Shown piece by piece: positions 14,887-24,725 of a DNA stretch of 64,000 nucleotides. Source of the DNA: Methanomethylovorans hollandica DSM 15978 (lineage in GTDB: Archaea > Halobacteriota > Methanosarcinia > Methanosarcinales > Methanosarcinaceae); NCBI RefSeq assembly GCF_000328665.1, contig NC_019977.1, forward strand, positions 1,446,011 through 1,510,010, read 5' to 3'. The position numbers were made by a program, and so were the translations under genes. The notes under the pieces were generated by a model. That model saw only the letters and a program-made list of their open reading frames with translations. It was not told where the DNA came from and ran no database searches. How positions within the stretch are numbered: the stretch's first letter is position 1; every line of letters begins with the position of its first letter.

Positions 14887-15957
14887 TTGAAAATAGCTAT
14901 CATTCTGGGCACCCGCCCGGAGATCATCAAGATGAGCCCTGTGATCAGGGAATGTGAAAGACGCGGTTTTGAATATTACATTCTCCACACCGGCCAGCAT
15001 TACAGCTACGAGATGGACAGGATCTTTTTTGATCAGTTGCAGCTCCCGGCAGCCAAGTATAACCTGGACGTGGGCTCGGGCTATCACGGTGCACAGACCG
15101 GTAAGATGCTCGCCGGCATTGAGCAGATCCTCATGGAAGATACACCGGATGTGGTGCTGGTGCAGGGTGATACCAATACCGTGCTTGCAGGAGCCCTGGC
15201 GGCTGCCAAGCTGCACATCAAGGTAGGCCATGTGGAAGCGGGCCTGAGGAGTTTTGACAGGACCATGCCTGAGGAGATCAACCGTATCATGGCCGACCAT
15301 ATTTCCGATTACCTTTTCGCACCCACCGCAACCTCGAAGCAGCATCTGCTTGCCGAGGGCATCCCGCAAGAAAAGATCTTCGTCACAGGCAATACCGTGG
15401 TGGACGCCGTGTACCAGCACCTGGAGATCTCTAAACACACCGCCAGTCCCCTTAAGGACATGGAGCTTCAGGAGAAAGGCTATTTCCTCACCACCGTACA
15501 CCGGGCTGAGAACACGGACAGCAAAACACGCCTATCCGCCATACTCGATGGTTTTGGGCAGGTCTGTGCAGAATGCTCCTTACCCATCCTTTTCCCGGCT
15601 CACCCCCGTACCGTGAAGATGATCCATGAATTCAACCTCTCGATCCCCGAAAGTGTGCGCATCATCGATCCCGTAGGCTACCTGGAATTCCTGCAGCTTG
15701 AAAGCGGTGCAAGACTGATCCTCACCGACAGCGGCGGCCTCCAGGAAGAAGCCTGTATCCTGAGTGTGCCCTGTGTTACATTAAGGGATAACACGGAGAG
15801 GCCGGAGACTGTGGATGTGGGGGCTAATATCATTTCAGGGAAGAATATCATTGCAGGCGTCAGACAGATGATGCAGGCGGGGAATGGCTGGAAGAATCCC
15901 TATGGAGAAGGGGATGCAGGTAAAATTATGATCGATGAACTAATTGCGAATGTGTAA
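14887..15957 (+). CDS. wecB: UDP-N-acetylglucosamine 2-epimerase (non-hydrolysing)
   Basis: 356 residues, full length for WecB/MnaA. It interconverts UDP-GlcNAc and UDP-ManNAc for surface glycan synthesis in the cytoplasm. Signature segments are all present: GTRPEIIKMSPVI, HTGQH, VQGDTNT, GHVEAGLRS, MPEEINR, TVHRAEN, DSGGLQEEA and the RPETVDVG near the end. Translation starts at TTG 14887 (AGAGG upstream). It is GC-richer than the following flippase. The usual partner WecC is not in the window. It opens the polysaccharide cluster. Confidence 0.96.
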   Translation: MKIAIILGTRPEIIKMSPVIRECERRGFEYYILHTGQHYSYEMDRIFFDQLQLPAAKYNLDVGSGYHGAQTGKMLAGIEQILMEDTPDVVLVQGDTNTVLAGALAAAKLHIKVGHVEAGLRSFDRTMPEEINRIMADHISDYLFAPTATSKQHLLAEGIPQEKIFVTGNTVVDAVYQHLEISKHTASPLKDMELQEKGYFLTTVHRAENTDSKTRLSAILDGFGQVCAECSLPILFPAHPRTVKMIHEFNLSIPESVRIIDPVGYLEFLQLESGARLILTDSGGLQEEACILSVPCVTLRDNTERPETVDVGANIISGKNIIAGVRQMMQAGNGWKNPYGEGDAGKIMIDELIANV

Positions 15958-16084
15958 ATTATCGGGTGTTACTATATGACAACCGGGTTCCGCTGCACTG
16001 CAGCTTGCTGCAGTTGCCCGGAAGGATGTGCACTTTTAGTTGTGCCTGTCTGATGTGTCAGGCCTGTATTATTATATAATGTAA

Positions 16085-16200
16085 AGTATTTTGATCAATC
16101 TCTTTGTGATCGATTTATACAATTTTTATGACTGCCAGGATGCTAAGGAGCAAATAGCAAGCTTTGCGCCCTTGCGTCTTTGCGTTAAAAATGATCTGCA
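16085..16200. repeat. Dispersed CGCAAAG repeat
   Basis: It matches 5050-5150: ATCTCTTTGTGATCGAT, then GCTAAGGAGCAAATAGCAAG and CTTTGCGCCCTTGCGTCTTT, ending GCGTTAAAAATGATCTGCAG. The surrounding spacer 15958-16380 shows only short hairpins (for example AAATCTATAGATTT at about 16356-16369) and no gene. Confidence 0.65.
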
Positions 16201-16380
16201 GTAACAAATCAAGAGATCAGTAACTTCCTCTTGATAACTAATATAACAGCCTATGCACTATATTTTTCAACAAATGATGTGTATCGGATATGAGGGCCAC
16301 ATCACAATACTTAAATATCTATAGAAAACTAATGTGCTGTTACAAATTTCATATGTAAATCTATAGATTTCGGTGAAATT

Positions 16381-16481
16381 ATAGTTAAATACCGATGGTT
16401 TGTAACTTATAAATGCTAAAATCGCATTTAATAGATGGTGATGGTAGTGCCATAAGTTTCAAACAAATGGTTGACAACTAT
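16381..16481. repeat. About 100-nt structured repeat, copy 1
   Basis: The ends ATAGTTAAATACCGATGG... and ...AAATGGTTGACAACTAT are inverse over about 30 bases with few mismatches, and an inner hairpin AAATGC/GCATTT holds the loop TAAAATC. Two further copies are at 23071-23180 and 44281-44381; there the inner stem is GAATGC/GCATTC, a compensatory change. It could be a hairpin RNA or a palindromic miniature element. No protein is encoded. Confidence 0.8.
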
Positions 16482-16921
16482 AAAACTGTATAGAATGGGT
16501 GTTGTTACGATGTTAGAATGTGCACCGATAGTGTCAGCAGTTTTGAGCTGGTGATCACAGGCGCAGGGCGTACATTGTTTGCTTACATGTTCCAGAAGAC
16601 TTGTAGTTTGCCCTTCATAACTACAGTCCATAGGCTTGTAAACGTCTTCCTATTCGGTATGATACCGCTGATTTCTCCGGGTCTGGGATTTTTGTAAAAG
16701 AAAAATAAGGATAAAAAATATGGAAAGCATAAACACCATGCAAGATGCCTAATCTTTCTTAGTAGCTCTTCAACTATGCGAATTTACATGCAATGTATTT
16801 GAAATGATCTAAATTAAGAAAATATTTGAGTAGGAAATCATTGTAATGGATACACCTGGTATTAATTACTCTTATCTGTAATTTATGTATACTTGCATTT
16901 TATTTTCCCGGACTGTTTAAT
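16482..16921. other. Non-coding spacer before the flippase
   Basis: AT-rich sequence with no convincing gene. A 67-codon frame at 16428-16631 lies partly in the repeat and is not called. TATA-like sequences occur near 16870-16905 (TTTATGTATACTTGC), a likely promoter for the flippase. Confidence 0.4.
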
Positions 16922-18382
16922 ATGAGTGTTAGGAAGGAATTATTGCAAAAATTCGGATTAATTGGATTTGCAAATCTTGTTTTCTCACTTAATAGTATAA
17001 TACTACTACCAGTATTAACAAAAAATCTTAGTATCCTTGAATATGGAATTTGGGCACAAGTAGTTGTTACTGTAGGTTTTGCTCCTTTACTTCTTATGTT
17101 TGGCTTACAGTATTCTATGGCACGTTTCATTCAATCTGTCGATAGTAAGAAGGATATTCAAGAGATATTCTATTCAGTATTATCATTTGTTGCTATAATC
17201 AGTTTACTTGCTTCTATATGTGTCTACATAGGTGCAGATATTATTTCTTTCTTATTGTTTGATGGAGAAGTAGCTATAGCACAATTGCTATCTGTTATTA
17301 TTTTCACTGAATCAATTAATGCAGTTTTGATCCATTTTTTCAGATCCATTCAAGAAACCAAAAAATATACTATTTTTTTACTCATGCAAACTTTAATTCA
17401 TATATTCTTGACATCTACTTTGGTTTTACTCGGTCAAGGAATCTATGGAGCTACCTTTGCTATTATAATAAAAGGTATTTTGATGTTCATAGTAATGTTT
17501 TATTTTGTGATTAAAAAAATAGGATTTAAATTACCAAAGTTCAAATTTTTGAGAGAACACATAGCTTTTGGGCTACCTACTATGCCTAGCGAGCTTTCAA
17601 CCGGGATAGTTAGTTCAAGTGATAGAGTTATAATATCATATCTATTAGGGCCTATATTTGTTGGATATTATGCACCAGCATATACCTTAGGGAATAATAT
17701 TATGTTTGGTTTAATAGCGCCAATTTCTTTGATATTACCTCCATTTCTTGCAAAGCTATATGATGGTAAAGATATTGTAAATGTAAAAAATATAATAGAG
17801 AATACTTTAAAATACTTCTTGTTTATTGGCATACCTGCTGTTTTTGGCTTATCTATTTTATCTAAACCAATATTGGAACTTTTGACAACTAATGAGATTG
17901 CTTCTGAAGGCTACTTCATTTTATCTATTACTGCAATAAGCACTCTATTATTTGGTGTGTCAACGATAATAAATCAAATATTCATACTCAAAAAGAAGAC
18001 ACAAATAATTGGAAAGATCTGGCTTACATCAGCAATACTAAAGGTAACTTTAAACTTCTTTATAATACCTCATATAGGAATTATAGGAGCAGCATTTGTA
18101 ACATTAATTGTATTTATGTTTAGTTTAACATTTTCTATGTATTATTGCTTAAAATTGATCCGGCTGAAGATGGACTATATTTTTATCAGCAAAGGTATAC
18201 TAGCATCTGTATTAATGGCTCTTCCAATTTTAATTGTACATCCCATTGGATTTATTGAAATGTCAATGTGGATTGTAATATCAATATTTCTTTATATCTC
18301 AATAATGCTCTGTTTCCACGCCTTCAAAAAGGAAGAGGTTGAGTATTTAAGAAATAAAATATCTTCGACGTTAAATAGATGA
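16922..18382 (+). CDS. Polysaccharide flippase (Wzx/MOP superfamily)
   Basis: 486 residues and about 14 transmembrane helices spread through the whole length. The N-terminus LLQKFGLIGFANLVFSLNSI and the first-helix PVLTKNLSILEYGIWAQ are typical of O-antigen and S-layer glycan flippases, which move lipid-linked oligosaccharides across the membrane. Base composition is very AT-rich compared with wecB upstream, which suggests separate acquisition. A second flippase of another sub-group is at 40223. The substrate is unknown. Confidence 0.92.
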   Translation: MSVRKELLQKFGLIGFANLVFSLNSIILLPVLTKNLSILEYGIWAQVVVTVGFAPLLLMFGLQYSMARFIQSVDSKKDIQEIFYSVLSFVAIISLLASICVYIGADIISFLLFDGEVAIAQLLSVIIFTESINAVLIHFFRSIQETKKYTIFLLMQTLIHIFLTSTLVLLGQGIYGATFAIIIKGILMFIVMFYFVIKKIGFKLPKFKFLREHIAFGLPTMPSELSTGIVSSSDRVIISYLLGPIFVGYYAPAYTLGNNIMFGLIAPISLILPPFLAKLYDGKDIVNVKNIIENTLKYFLFIGIPAVFGLSILSKPILELLTTNEIASEGYFILSITAISTLLFGVSTIINQIFILKKKTQIIGKIWLTSAILKVTLNFFIIPHIGIIGAAFVTLIVFMFSLTFSMYYCLKLIRLKMDYIFISKGILASVLMALPILIVHPIGFIEMSMWIVISIFLYISIMLCFHAFKKEEVEYLRNKISSTLNR

Positions 18383-18577
18383 AAGTAGATGAAAAATTAT
18401 TATTTGCCTGCGAAGTTACGCTAAAAAAATAAACATTAATGTGTTGAATATAGTAACTTTTACTTGACGATTTGTTACAGGTATAAATTTTGAAAACTAT
18501 AGTATTTAGAAAATTATTTTATTATCAATTATCTTTTTTAATAAAAAACATCCTTCGTAAATTGATATGTATATAAT

Positions 18578-19852
18578 GGCTCTCTTCAACATCGTGTGGG
18601 TAATGTCAATTTTCCTGCCATCAGATAGATCATGGTATTCCTGTATTTTTCCGTCTTTAGACCATAAGATCTTTTAAAAGCAGTTTTAATTTTATTGTTT
18701 ATTCCCTCTGCAACTCCATTGTTTATACCATTCTTCATTGCTTCAAGAATTCCCTGCGCATGTTTTTTGATCGCTTTTGACACTGAAATTATCTCTGGGA
18801 TATTGCTATGGGTTCCCCAATAATGCCATTTATCAAGGTATTCCCTTGCTATTGATGTCTCTTTTATTGTCCACAATCTTTGAAGGGCCAATCTAAACTG
18901 GTATGCCTTAGCAGTTTTTGTATCAAGGTTCTTAATAGATTCCATGATAACGTTTTCTTTCTCTGACAATCTATCAGGATTCTTTAACCACATAAACCTG
19001 GTATTCTTAAGAACATGGTTTTCTTTTGATTCAGTTCTTCTAACTCTATCAACTGAATCATTCATCATCTTTATCACATGGAACTTATCAAAAACGATCG
19101 TAGCTTTTGGGAAATATTCCCTGGCTCCACTTTTGAATGCAGGATACATATCCATAGATATGTATTGGATCTGTTCGTGATCTACCTTGCCAGCGATCTC
19201 TGTTCTGAATTTTTGGAACACATCCTTTCCTTTTCCATTTTCGATGTGTATGACTCTTGCTTCTTCCATATCATAGAACAAAGTGACGTAGTTATGGCCC
19301 TTTTTAACAGCTATCTCGTCTACTCCGATCGTTTTAATATATGATATATCCCTTTCTTCTTTTGCTTTGTCTACATAATGACTAAGTATTCTCCACACAG
19401 AATCCTCATGAATATGTACAATATCAGCTACAGAAGCTACTGGCATTTCTTTGCACATAGCAACGATCAATGCTTCAAAGAACAAGGTAAATCCAGTGTT
19501 CTGTCTGGTCCATGGAAGATCGATCAACTTCACACCATGTCCATTACACTTTATTCTGGGAACCTTTGCATGAAGATAGGTTTCGTAATGGAAGAAATCT
19601 AGGTGTCTCCATACTCTTTCTTTTGTATCATGAATAGGGCATAACTCATTACATACAGGACAGAGAAATTTGCTTCCTTTTATAAAATCAAGGTAAATAT
19701 CCATCCTTTTCTTAGAAGTATCGAGATTTAGTTCTTTTACAAACCAGGGAGGAATTATTCCCAGAGCAAGTTGAATGAGGTCTTTGTCTTCCATTAAAAA
19801 AGGTTTAGATGAAGTAACATATTAATTTACCCACTCAATGTTGTGGAGATCC
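18578..19852 (-). mobile_element. Complete ISL3-family element
   Basis: 1275 bp. The imperfect terminal inverted repeats are GGCTCTCTTCAACATCGTGT at the left and, read inward from the right, GGATCTCCACAACATTGAGT. It is flanked by a perfect 8-bp target duplication TATATAAT (18570-18577 and 19853-19860), the length expected for ISL3. The single transposase gene is intact, so the insertion is recent and the element probably active. It interrupts the 3' end of the QueC-like gene. Confidence 0.95.
18586..19794 (-). CDS. ISL3-family DDE transposase
   Basis: 402 residues, usual for the family. The N-terminus has a zinc-binding domain (CPVCNELCPIHD, then WRHLDFFHYETYL and VPRIKC). The DDE core is seen as TIGVDEIAVKKGH (first Asp), YISMDMYPAFKSG (second Asp) and a C-terminal Glu in NNGVAEGINNKIK, followed by KRSYGLKTEKYRN. 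The gene occupies nearly the whole element between the inverted repeats. It should also act on the 212-bp MITE at 5386. Confidence 0.95.
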   Translation of the reverse strand: MEDKDLIQLALGIIPPWFVKELNLDTSKKRMDIYLDFIKGSKFLCPVCNELCPIHDTKERVWRHLDFFHYETYLHAKVPRIKCNGHGVKLIDLPWTRQNTGFTLFFEALIVAMCKEMPVASVADIVHIHEDSVWRILSHYVDKAKEERDISYIKTIGVDEIAVKKGHNYVTLFYDMEEARVIHIENGKGKDVFQKFRTEIAGKVDHEQIQYISMDMYPAFKSGAREYFPKATIVFDKFHVIKMMNDSVDRVRRTESKENHVLKNTRFMWLKNPDRLSEKENVIMESIKNLDTKTAKAYQFRLALQRLWTIKETSIAREYLDKWHYWGTHSNIPEIISVSKAIKKHAQGILEAMKNGINNGVAEGINNKIKTAFKRSYGLKTEKYRNTMIYLMAGKLTLPTRC

Positions 19853-20593
19853 TATATAATTAACAATTGAACTTAGATTACTTTCACGTACAGTATTAAT
19901 TTTATGTTTTATCAATGTTATTTTTGAATGTTCTGGGACCCTTCTACTCAGACCTTCTTTTCTTGTGTCTTTGCAAGGATTGCACATTCCACATGGTTTT
20001 CCATTTATTGGATAGTGACAAAACCATGTTTCATCCATAATATGCTTAAAACACATCTCACTAGCTTTTTGTTCCATATCCAGTTTTGTCATGTATAATA
20101 CTGGAAAGTTGTAGTACCTAAAAATTTGCAAATAACTATCTTCAGAAACATTATCTAAAATATAAAACACATCATTATCTTCAGTAACTTTTTTAATATT
20201 ATTTTTTATAAGGTTAAAAGGCTTTGTATCTTTTTCAATACATAATTCCAATGTCAGATTATTTTTATCTGCAAAACTCCCTAACCAGACATATTGAGAA
20301 CCTAACTTGAAGGACTTAATTATATTGTTGTACATTTGTTTAATCTCAGGCTTTTCACAAATCTCGGCCTTCAGAACAGTTTCGGTTTTTAAGATTCTAT
20401 GATATGCATCCTCATCTAATTGTTTTATAAGAACTTTTATTTTATCCATTGATTTTTGTTCATGTTCAATTGATTTTCTCTCTTCATCAATTATATAATA
20501 TGGTTGTACAACTTTTTTCTTCACAATGACTAAGTCGAGTAACCTATAAGTTGAATCCCAACCTCCAGTCCATAACAAATTATATGTTTTCAT
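19835..20593 (-). CDS. QueC-like PP-loop protein, C-terminus replaced by the ISL3 insertion
   Basis: 252 residues. The N-terminus LLWTGGWDSTYRLLD is a PP-loop ATP-pyrophosphatase motif, as in 7-cyano-7-deazaguanine synthase, and CGMCNPCKDTRKEG gives the CX2CX2C zinc site of that group. The reaction is therefore probably ATP-dependent amidation or thiolation, but the substrate is unknown; the location in a surface-sugar cluster argues against tRNA modification. The last five residues (GSPQH) come from the inserted ISL3 end. Joining the two target copies restores the frame to a stop at 18525-18527, adding about 12 residues (HINLRRMFFIKKDN). Confidence 0.8.
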   Translation of the reverse strand: MKTYNLLWTGGWDSTYRLLDLVIVKKKVVQPYYIIDEERKSIEHEQKSMDKIKVLIKQLDEDAYHRILKTETVLKAEICEKPEIKQMYNNIIKSFKLGSQYVWLGSFADKNNLTLELCIEKDTKPFNLIKNNIKKVTEDNDVFYILDNVSEDSYLQIFRYYNFPVLYMTKLDMEQKASEMCFKHIMDETWFCHYPINGKPCGMCNPCKDTRKEGLSRRVPEHSKITLIKHKINTVRESNLSSIVNYIGSPQH

Positions 20594-21050
20594 ATATATC
20601 CCTTTTAATATATTTTAACTTTTAATCTAAAGAAAATTTCGATTAACTTACCTTCCTCGTATTTATTAATAAATATTGCCTCTATTTACTATTAAATCTC
20701 AACTTCTTGGGATCATAATCTTATGAATTAATGTCTATTTCCATTAAGGATTGTTCCAATTATAGGTTTTGTAAAAATCCCGATTTAAAGGACAAATATA
20801 ACCTTGACATACCCCTATCAAAGTAATGAACTACTAGTTTGGAGTTAATTCTTTTACTTGACTATAGTACTTTTCAAAAAAGTTATTTTATGATATAATT
20901 TCTTCTTAAACTTCTGTGCCATTATCCTGTAGCAGATACCCTTCATTCTATTTGTGTTTTTTTGTCGTAAGTGGTGCTCAGGAGTTAAATCCATTTTGAA
21001 TTATTATGTTAAATAAGATGGACAATAAGATTTCTACATATTGTACATCC
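20594..21050. other. AT-rich spacer, no gene seen
   Basis: Nearly 460 bases between two minus-strand genes. No open frame with family resemblance and no repeat seen. It must contain the promoter of the QueC-like gene; a TATA-like stretch is TTAATAAATATTG, read on the plus strand near 20668-20680. Confidence 0.4.
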
Positions 21051-23015
21051 TCACTTTTTATATGTGGTTATCATTCCATTGGTGTATATTTGTGAAATAT
21101 TTAGATTAAAATCAAGATCTTGCTTCGTATTCGGGTTGATTTTTTCTTTTCTAGTAGAACCTACATGATACCTACTATCAGCCATTCTTCCAAAATTAAA
21201 TCCAACCGTTTCATCAAATTTATTAAATACGATATATGAATTCGAAGTAATATTTTCAGCGTCTACTAGGATATTACCTCCATCTTCATAATATATATAA
21301 TTAGTTAATGGAACCTGAATTTCAGAAATAAATCCAGGATTTACAACAATGCTTGGACTTGTAGAAACATTAGTATTTGAAATATCTGTATTATGGTTCA
21401 TTTCAATCCATAACAAACTTTTTATTTCATAATCAGTTTCGTATATTTTCCAATAAGGTTGTTCTCCAACAAAGGGACTTGTTTCAAAACCTGCAATCGT
21501 ACTAGATGAAGAGAAAAACTGTAGTATTAAGATTAATAATACAAAAATAGTTTTTTTAGCATTATTGTGACGGTTTATATTTCCAAAAATCCAAAATATA
21601 GAAGCACTTGCAAGAAATACCAAAGACATTTGTTGCATAAATGCATAAATTCTGTTAGGTAATAAATAATATAAGTTTAAAACGGCTCCAACTCCAATTA
21701 AACCAAGAAATACAACAAACAAAAGCGAAATAACATTACTAAATAGCGAGCGGTGTCTTATATAATAAAAAAGTCCAATAACAGAAAGGCAAAGCAGAAT
21801 TGAACTCCCAATTTCGTTCAAGAATATATTTCCAAGTGGCAATTCATCATAAAATGTAATAGATTTAGAGTATGTAGTTATATCTCCTGTAAATACTTGG
21901 ATATATGAATCAACAATATTTACAAAACTTTTAAATATGGATGAATAATACATCCAATGGGTTAAAAGCATTAAAATAAAAATTGTAAAAACACCAAAAG
22001 ATTTAACTTTATATCTTTTAAAATCTGCTTTAAAAAGTAACTCTACTAATAATACAGATGCAATCATAAAAAACATAATAAATGCACTATAATGATGTAA
22101 AAAAATTATATATGCTGCCATAATAATAGACAAAATAGTTGTATTAACTTTTTTACCACTAATATTTTTTAGGAGCAAAAAGAAAAAAAACAGAACTGCT
22201 GGGTACATGTATGATAAATGTGAAGGGTGAGATCCCCAATAAATTAAATAGTCACAGCAACAATACAATAAAGCTGACAATAATCCAAATCTGGTGTCAA
22301 CCATCATTCTGCCAATCATAAATATGAGTAGCACGCCTAAAGACATAGTAATTGCACCTAATAAATTATAAATTATTAGCGGAGAGTATGGTTGAGTAAA
22401 ATACATTGTGATCGCCACTAATAAATGATGCATTGGAAAACCAGAGTATACATAACCAGTAGGTACTGTTCCAGTTTCAATAATAGGTAATATTATATTA
22501 TATACATGATAAAAATTGTCCGGGTTCCCAATACCTAAGGGGTACAATATTTGATTGCTGATAGATAAATTACAAAACAGCAATACACATTTTAAAATTG
22601 TTGTTTTGAATGTTTTTTTTGAATTGAGAAAAAAAATGTCTATCGCGATACTAGCTGTACAAATTGAAATAAACAGATAGTACCATACTGTTTTTGTATA
22701 AAACCCATCCAAAAGTGTTAGAAGACTTAGAGAATAGAATATAAAAAATATTATGGAAAATGCATGTTTGTAAGGAGTATATGGATAATTATAATTTCCT
22801 TCTTTTAATTCGCTATTAGCAAATTGCTGTTTAAATATAATGAAAATAATTAATCCAATTATTGCTGCAAATACTAAAAAAAGATAACTGATATAGTTTA
22901 GAGAGTATAAAAAGAAAAGTACAAATGTTAATATTAATAAAGACAAATATTCAAATTTACGAAAAAATAATTGAGAGAATTTACTCAGAGTTTGCAATAC
23001 TTTTTCTTTAAACAT
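21051..23015 (-). CDS. Large polytopic membrane protein of the surface-glycan cluster
   Basis: About 654 residues. Some 13-14 hydrophobic helices fill residues 20-490, and a soluble domain of about 150 residues, probably extracytoplasmic, ends the protein (TSPSIVVNPGFIS, then YIYYEDGGNILVDAEN). The layout fits a GT-C-type glycosyltransferase or polymerase, and MHHLLVAITMYFTQPYSP in an early loop is a possible donor-site loop, but no diagnostic motif is certain. The ATG at 23015 (MFKEKVLQ) is preferred to the codon at 23027. Strongly AT-rich, as are the neighbouring genes. Confidence 0.6.
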   Translation of the reverse strand: MFKEKVLQTLSKFSQLFFRKFEYLSLLILTFVLFFLYSLNYISYLFLVFAAIIGLIIFIIFKQQFANSELKEGNYNYPYTPYKHAFSIIFFIFYSLSLLTLLDGFYTKTVWYYLFISICTASIAIDIFFLNSKKTFKTTILKCVLLFCNLSISNQILYPLGIGNPDNFYHVYNIILPIIETGTVPTGYVYSGFPMHHLLVAITMYFTQPYSPLIIYNLLGAITMSLGVLLIFMIGRMMVDTRFGLLSALLYCCCDYLIYWGSHPSHLSYMYPAVLFFFFLLLKNISGKKVNTTILSIIMAAYIIFLHHYSAFIMFFMIASVLLVELLFKADFKRYKVKSFGVFTIFILMLLTHWMYYSSIFKSFVNIVDSYIQVFTGDITTYSKSITFYDELPLGNIFLNEIGSSILLCLSVIGLFYYIRHRSLFSNVISLLFVVFLGLIGVGAVLNLYYLLPNRIYAFMQQMSLVFLASASIFWIFGNINRHNNAKKTIFVLLILILQFFSSSSTIAGFETSPFVGEQPYWKIYETDYEIKSLLWIEMNHNTDISNTNVSTSPSIVVNPGFISEIQVPLTNYIYYEDGGNILVDAENITSNSYIVFNKFDETVGFNFGRMADSRYHVGSTRKEKINPNTKQDLDFNLNISQIYTNGMITTYKK

Positions 23016-23070
23016 ACATATCACCAATATCTATAAGACTTATACAATAGCACTTTGTATGTATTCAAAT

Positions 23071-23180
23071 AATTATAATTAAGCACGATGGTTTGTAACT
23101 TATGAATGCTAAAATCGCATTCAATAGATGATGATGTTAATAACATAAGTTTCAAACAAATGGTTAATAACACTATAATT
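23071..23180. repeat. About 100-nt structured repeat, copy 2
   Basis: The core CGATGGTTTGTAACTTATG, GAATGCTAAAATCGCATTC and CATAAGTTTCAAACAAATGG is shared with copies 1 and 3. The outer arms here extend with AATTATAATT and its inverse. The following 23181-23426 has no convincing gene. Confidence 0.78.
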
Positions 23181-23426
23181 ATCAAATACACTCATTTATC
23201 TATAATAGTGAAACTTTGTGGTTATTATTTAAATCTTTTTTCTGTAAAGCTGATTGATTTATTATTGATTAATAACTATTTTTTGATTGTATGCTTGCTA
23301 TATTCCAACAGAATAATGGATTTTTTAGATTCATCAGCTTTCATGCCTGTTTATTCATCTCATGGAATATTTTTCATATTGGGTAATTCTTGTCAATAAA
23401 ATACACTACCATAATATATTTGTACT

Positions 23427-24713
23427 TCAATCGTTCTCTGAACTTATGTTTGAAATAATTGATCTTAACTTTCCAGTCGAACCTCTTTTTATTCTATCAG
23501 TCAATTTGACCTTGACTAAAACCTCATTTTTGAGGTATTTTTGAGCCTCCAATTTTATTTGCTCTAATTTATCACTTGTTAGATTTTGTGAAACAACTAT
23601 ATTTATTGACATTTCATCAGGTTTTTCTTGAACAATCTGATATTCCAAAATTTCCTCCGTCTGTTTTATCAACAATGATAAAACTCTTGGAGATATAAGT
23701 TTTCCACTAGGTAGAATTATAAAGTCATCGCATCTCCCTTCTAAGGATTTCATAAGAGGTAGGCTTCTTCCACAAGAGCACATTTCTTCAGTAGGGATTC
23801 CCACATCTCCAACTTCATATCTGATGAGAGGCATAGCATAATTGTAAAGACAAGTGTAAACTATATTCCCACTATCTCCAGCAGAAATATTTTCTCCATC
23901 TTGAACAAATTCAGTGATCACACTGTCCACATCAAGATGGTAACCACAATGTTCAGAACATTCCCATCCAGTTCTATTTACTTCAATGCAACCAAATAAG
24001 TCAACTAATTCCACATCAAAGGATGAATTGATCAATTCCCGCGTATTAGAATCAAGCATTTCTGCTGTAGTAAATATATTTTTGGGATTAATTTGTTTAA
24101 GCGAATTGTTTTCAATATATAATGATATTAGTTTTAATTGAGAAGGATAACCTACTATAGTAGCAGGATCTATTTTTATTAATGTATTAACCTGATCTTC
24201 AATAGTATCAAAGATGCTTAAAGTTTGCAGGTTAAAAACACCTAGTTTCTGAAACCATGAAGGATTATTTGAAGTTCTTGCATCACCTATATTTACCCAT
24301 TTATCTCGAACTTTCAATCCATTTTCCATCATCGATCTCAAATTTATTGCTTTACTAAAATCATCAGCTGCAATATCATATACAGCTTTTAAAGGTTTTC
24401 CAGTGGAACCGCTTGTAGGAATTATCTTGCACTTATTCAGGTCCACATTTTTTGCAAGGATTGTTCCAAGACTATGCTCTCTTACCTCTTGCTTAGTAGT
24501 AAAAGGTATTTTTTTCATGTCATCTATTGTTCTAATGTCTTCAGGTCTTATTCCTGCATCTTTGAATTTCCTGTTGTAGAACTCAGTATTATAATAAGCA
24601 TGCTTGACAATGGCTCTGAGCTTTTTATTCTGCAATTCTTTTAGTTCTGATGGTTTAAGCCATTGATTTTTACGAGCCTGATGAAGGAACCTGAATTTAT
24701 TGAGAGATCCCAT
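23427..24713 (-). CDS. CapK/PaaK-like adenylate-forming ligase
   Basis: 428 residues. The AMP-binding loop is TSGSTGKPLKAVYD (residues about 98-111), followed by VGYPSQLKLI, TTAEMLDSN, a DLFGCIEVN active-site strand and the YEVGDVG hinge. The closing segment RIKRGSTGKLR is that of the phenylacetate-CoA ligase/coenzyme F390 synthetase family. CapK-type members occur in many surface-polysaccharide clusters and probably activate an acid for transfer, though the substrate is not known. Cysteines ECSEHC and MCSCG suggest a bound zinc. Confidence 0.88.
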   Translation of the reverse strand: MGSLNKFRFLHQARKNQWLKPSELKELQNKKLRAIVKHAYYNTEFYNRKFKDAGIRPEDIRTIDDMKKIPFTTKQEVREHSLGTILAKNVDLNKCKIIPTSGSTGKPLKAVYDIAADDFSKAINLRSMMENGLKVRDKWVNIGDARTSNNPSWFQKLGVFNLQTLSIFDTIEDQVNTLIKIDPATIVGYPSQLKLISLYIENNSLKQINPKNIFTTAEMLDSNTRELINSSFDVELVDLFGCIEVNRTGWECSEHCGYHLDVDSVITEFVQDGENISAGDSGNIVYTCLYNYAMPLIRYEVGDVGIPTEEMCSCGRSLPLMKSLEGRCDDFIILPSGKLISPRVLSLLIKQTEEILEYQIVQEKPDEMSINIVVSQNLTSDKLEQIKLEAQKYLKNEVLVKVKLTDRIKRGSTGKLRSIISNISSEND

Positions 24714-24725
24714 AATTATTACCCT

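Noticed and set aside
14782..15501. 239-codon minus-strand frame across wecB
   Set aside because: Complement of a strongly conserved epimerase gene; the predicted protein has no recognisable domain.
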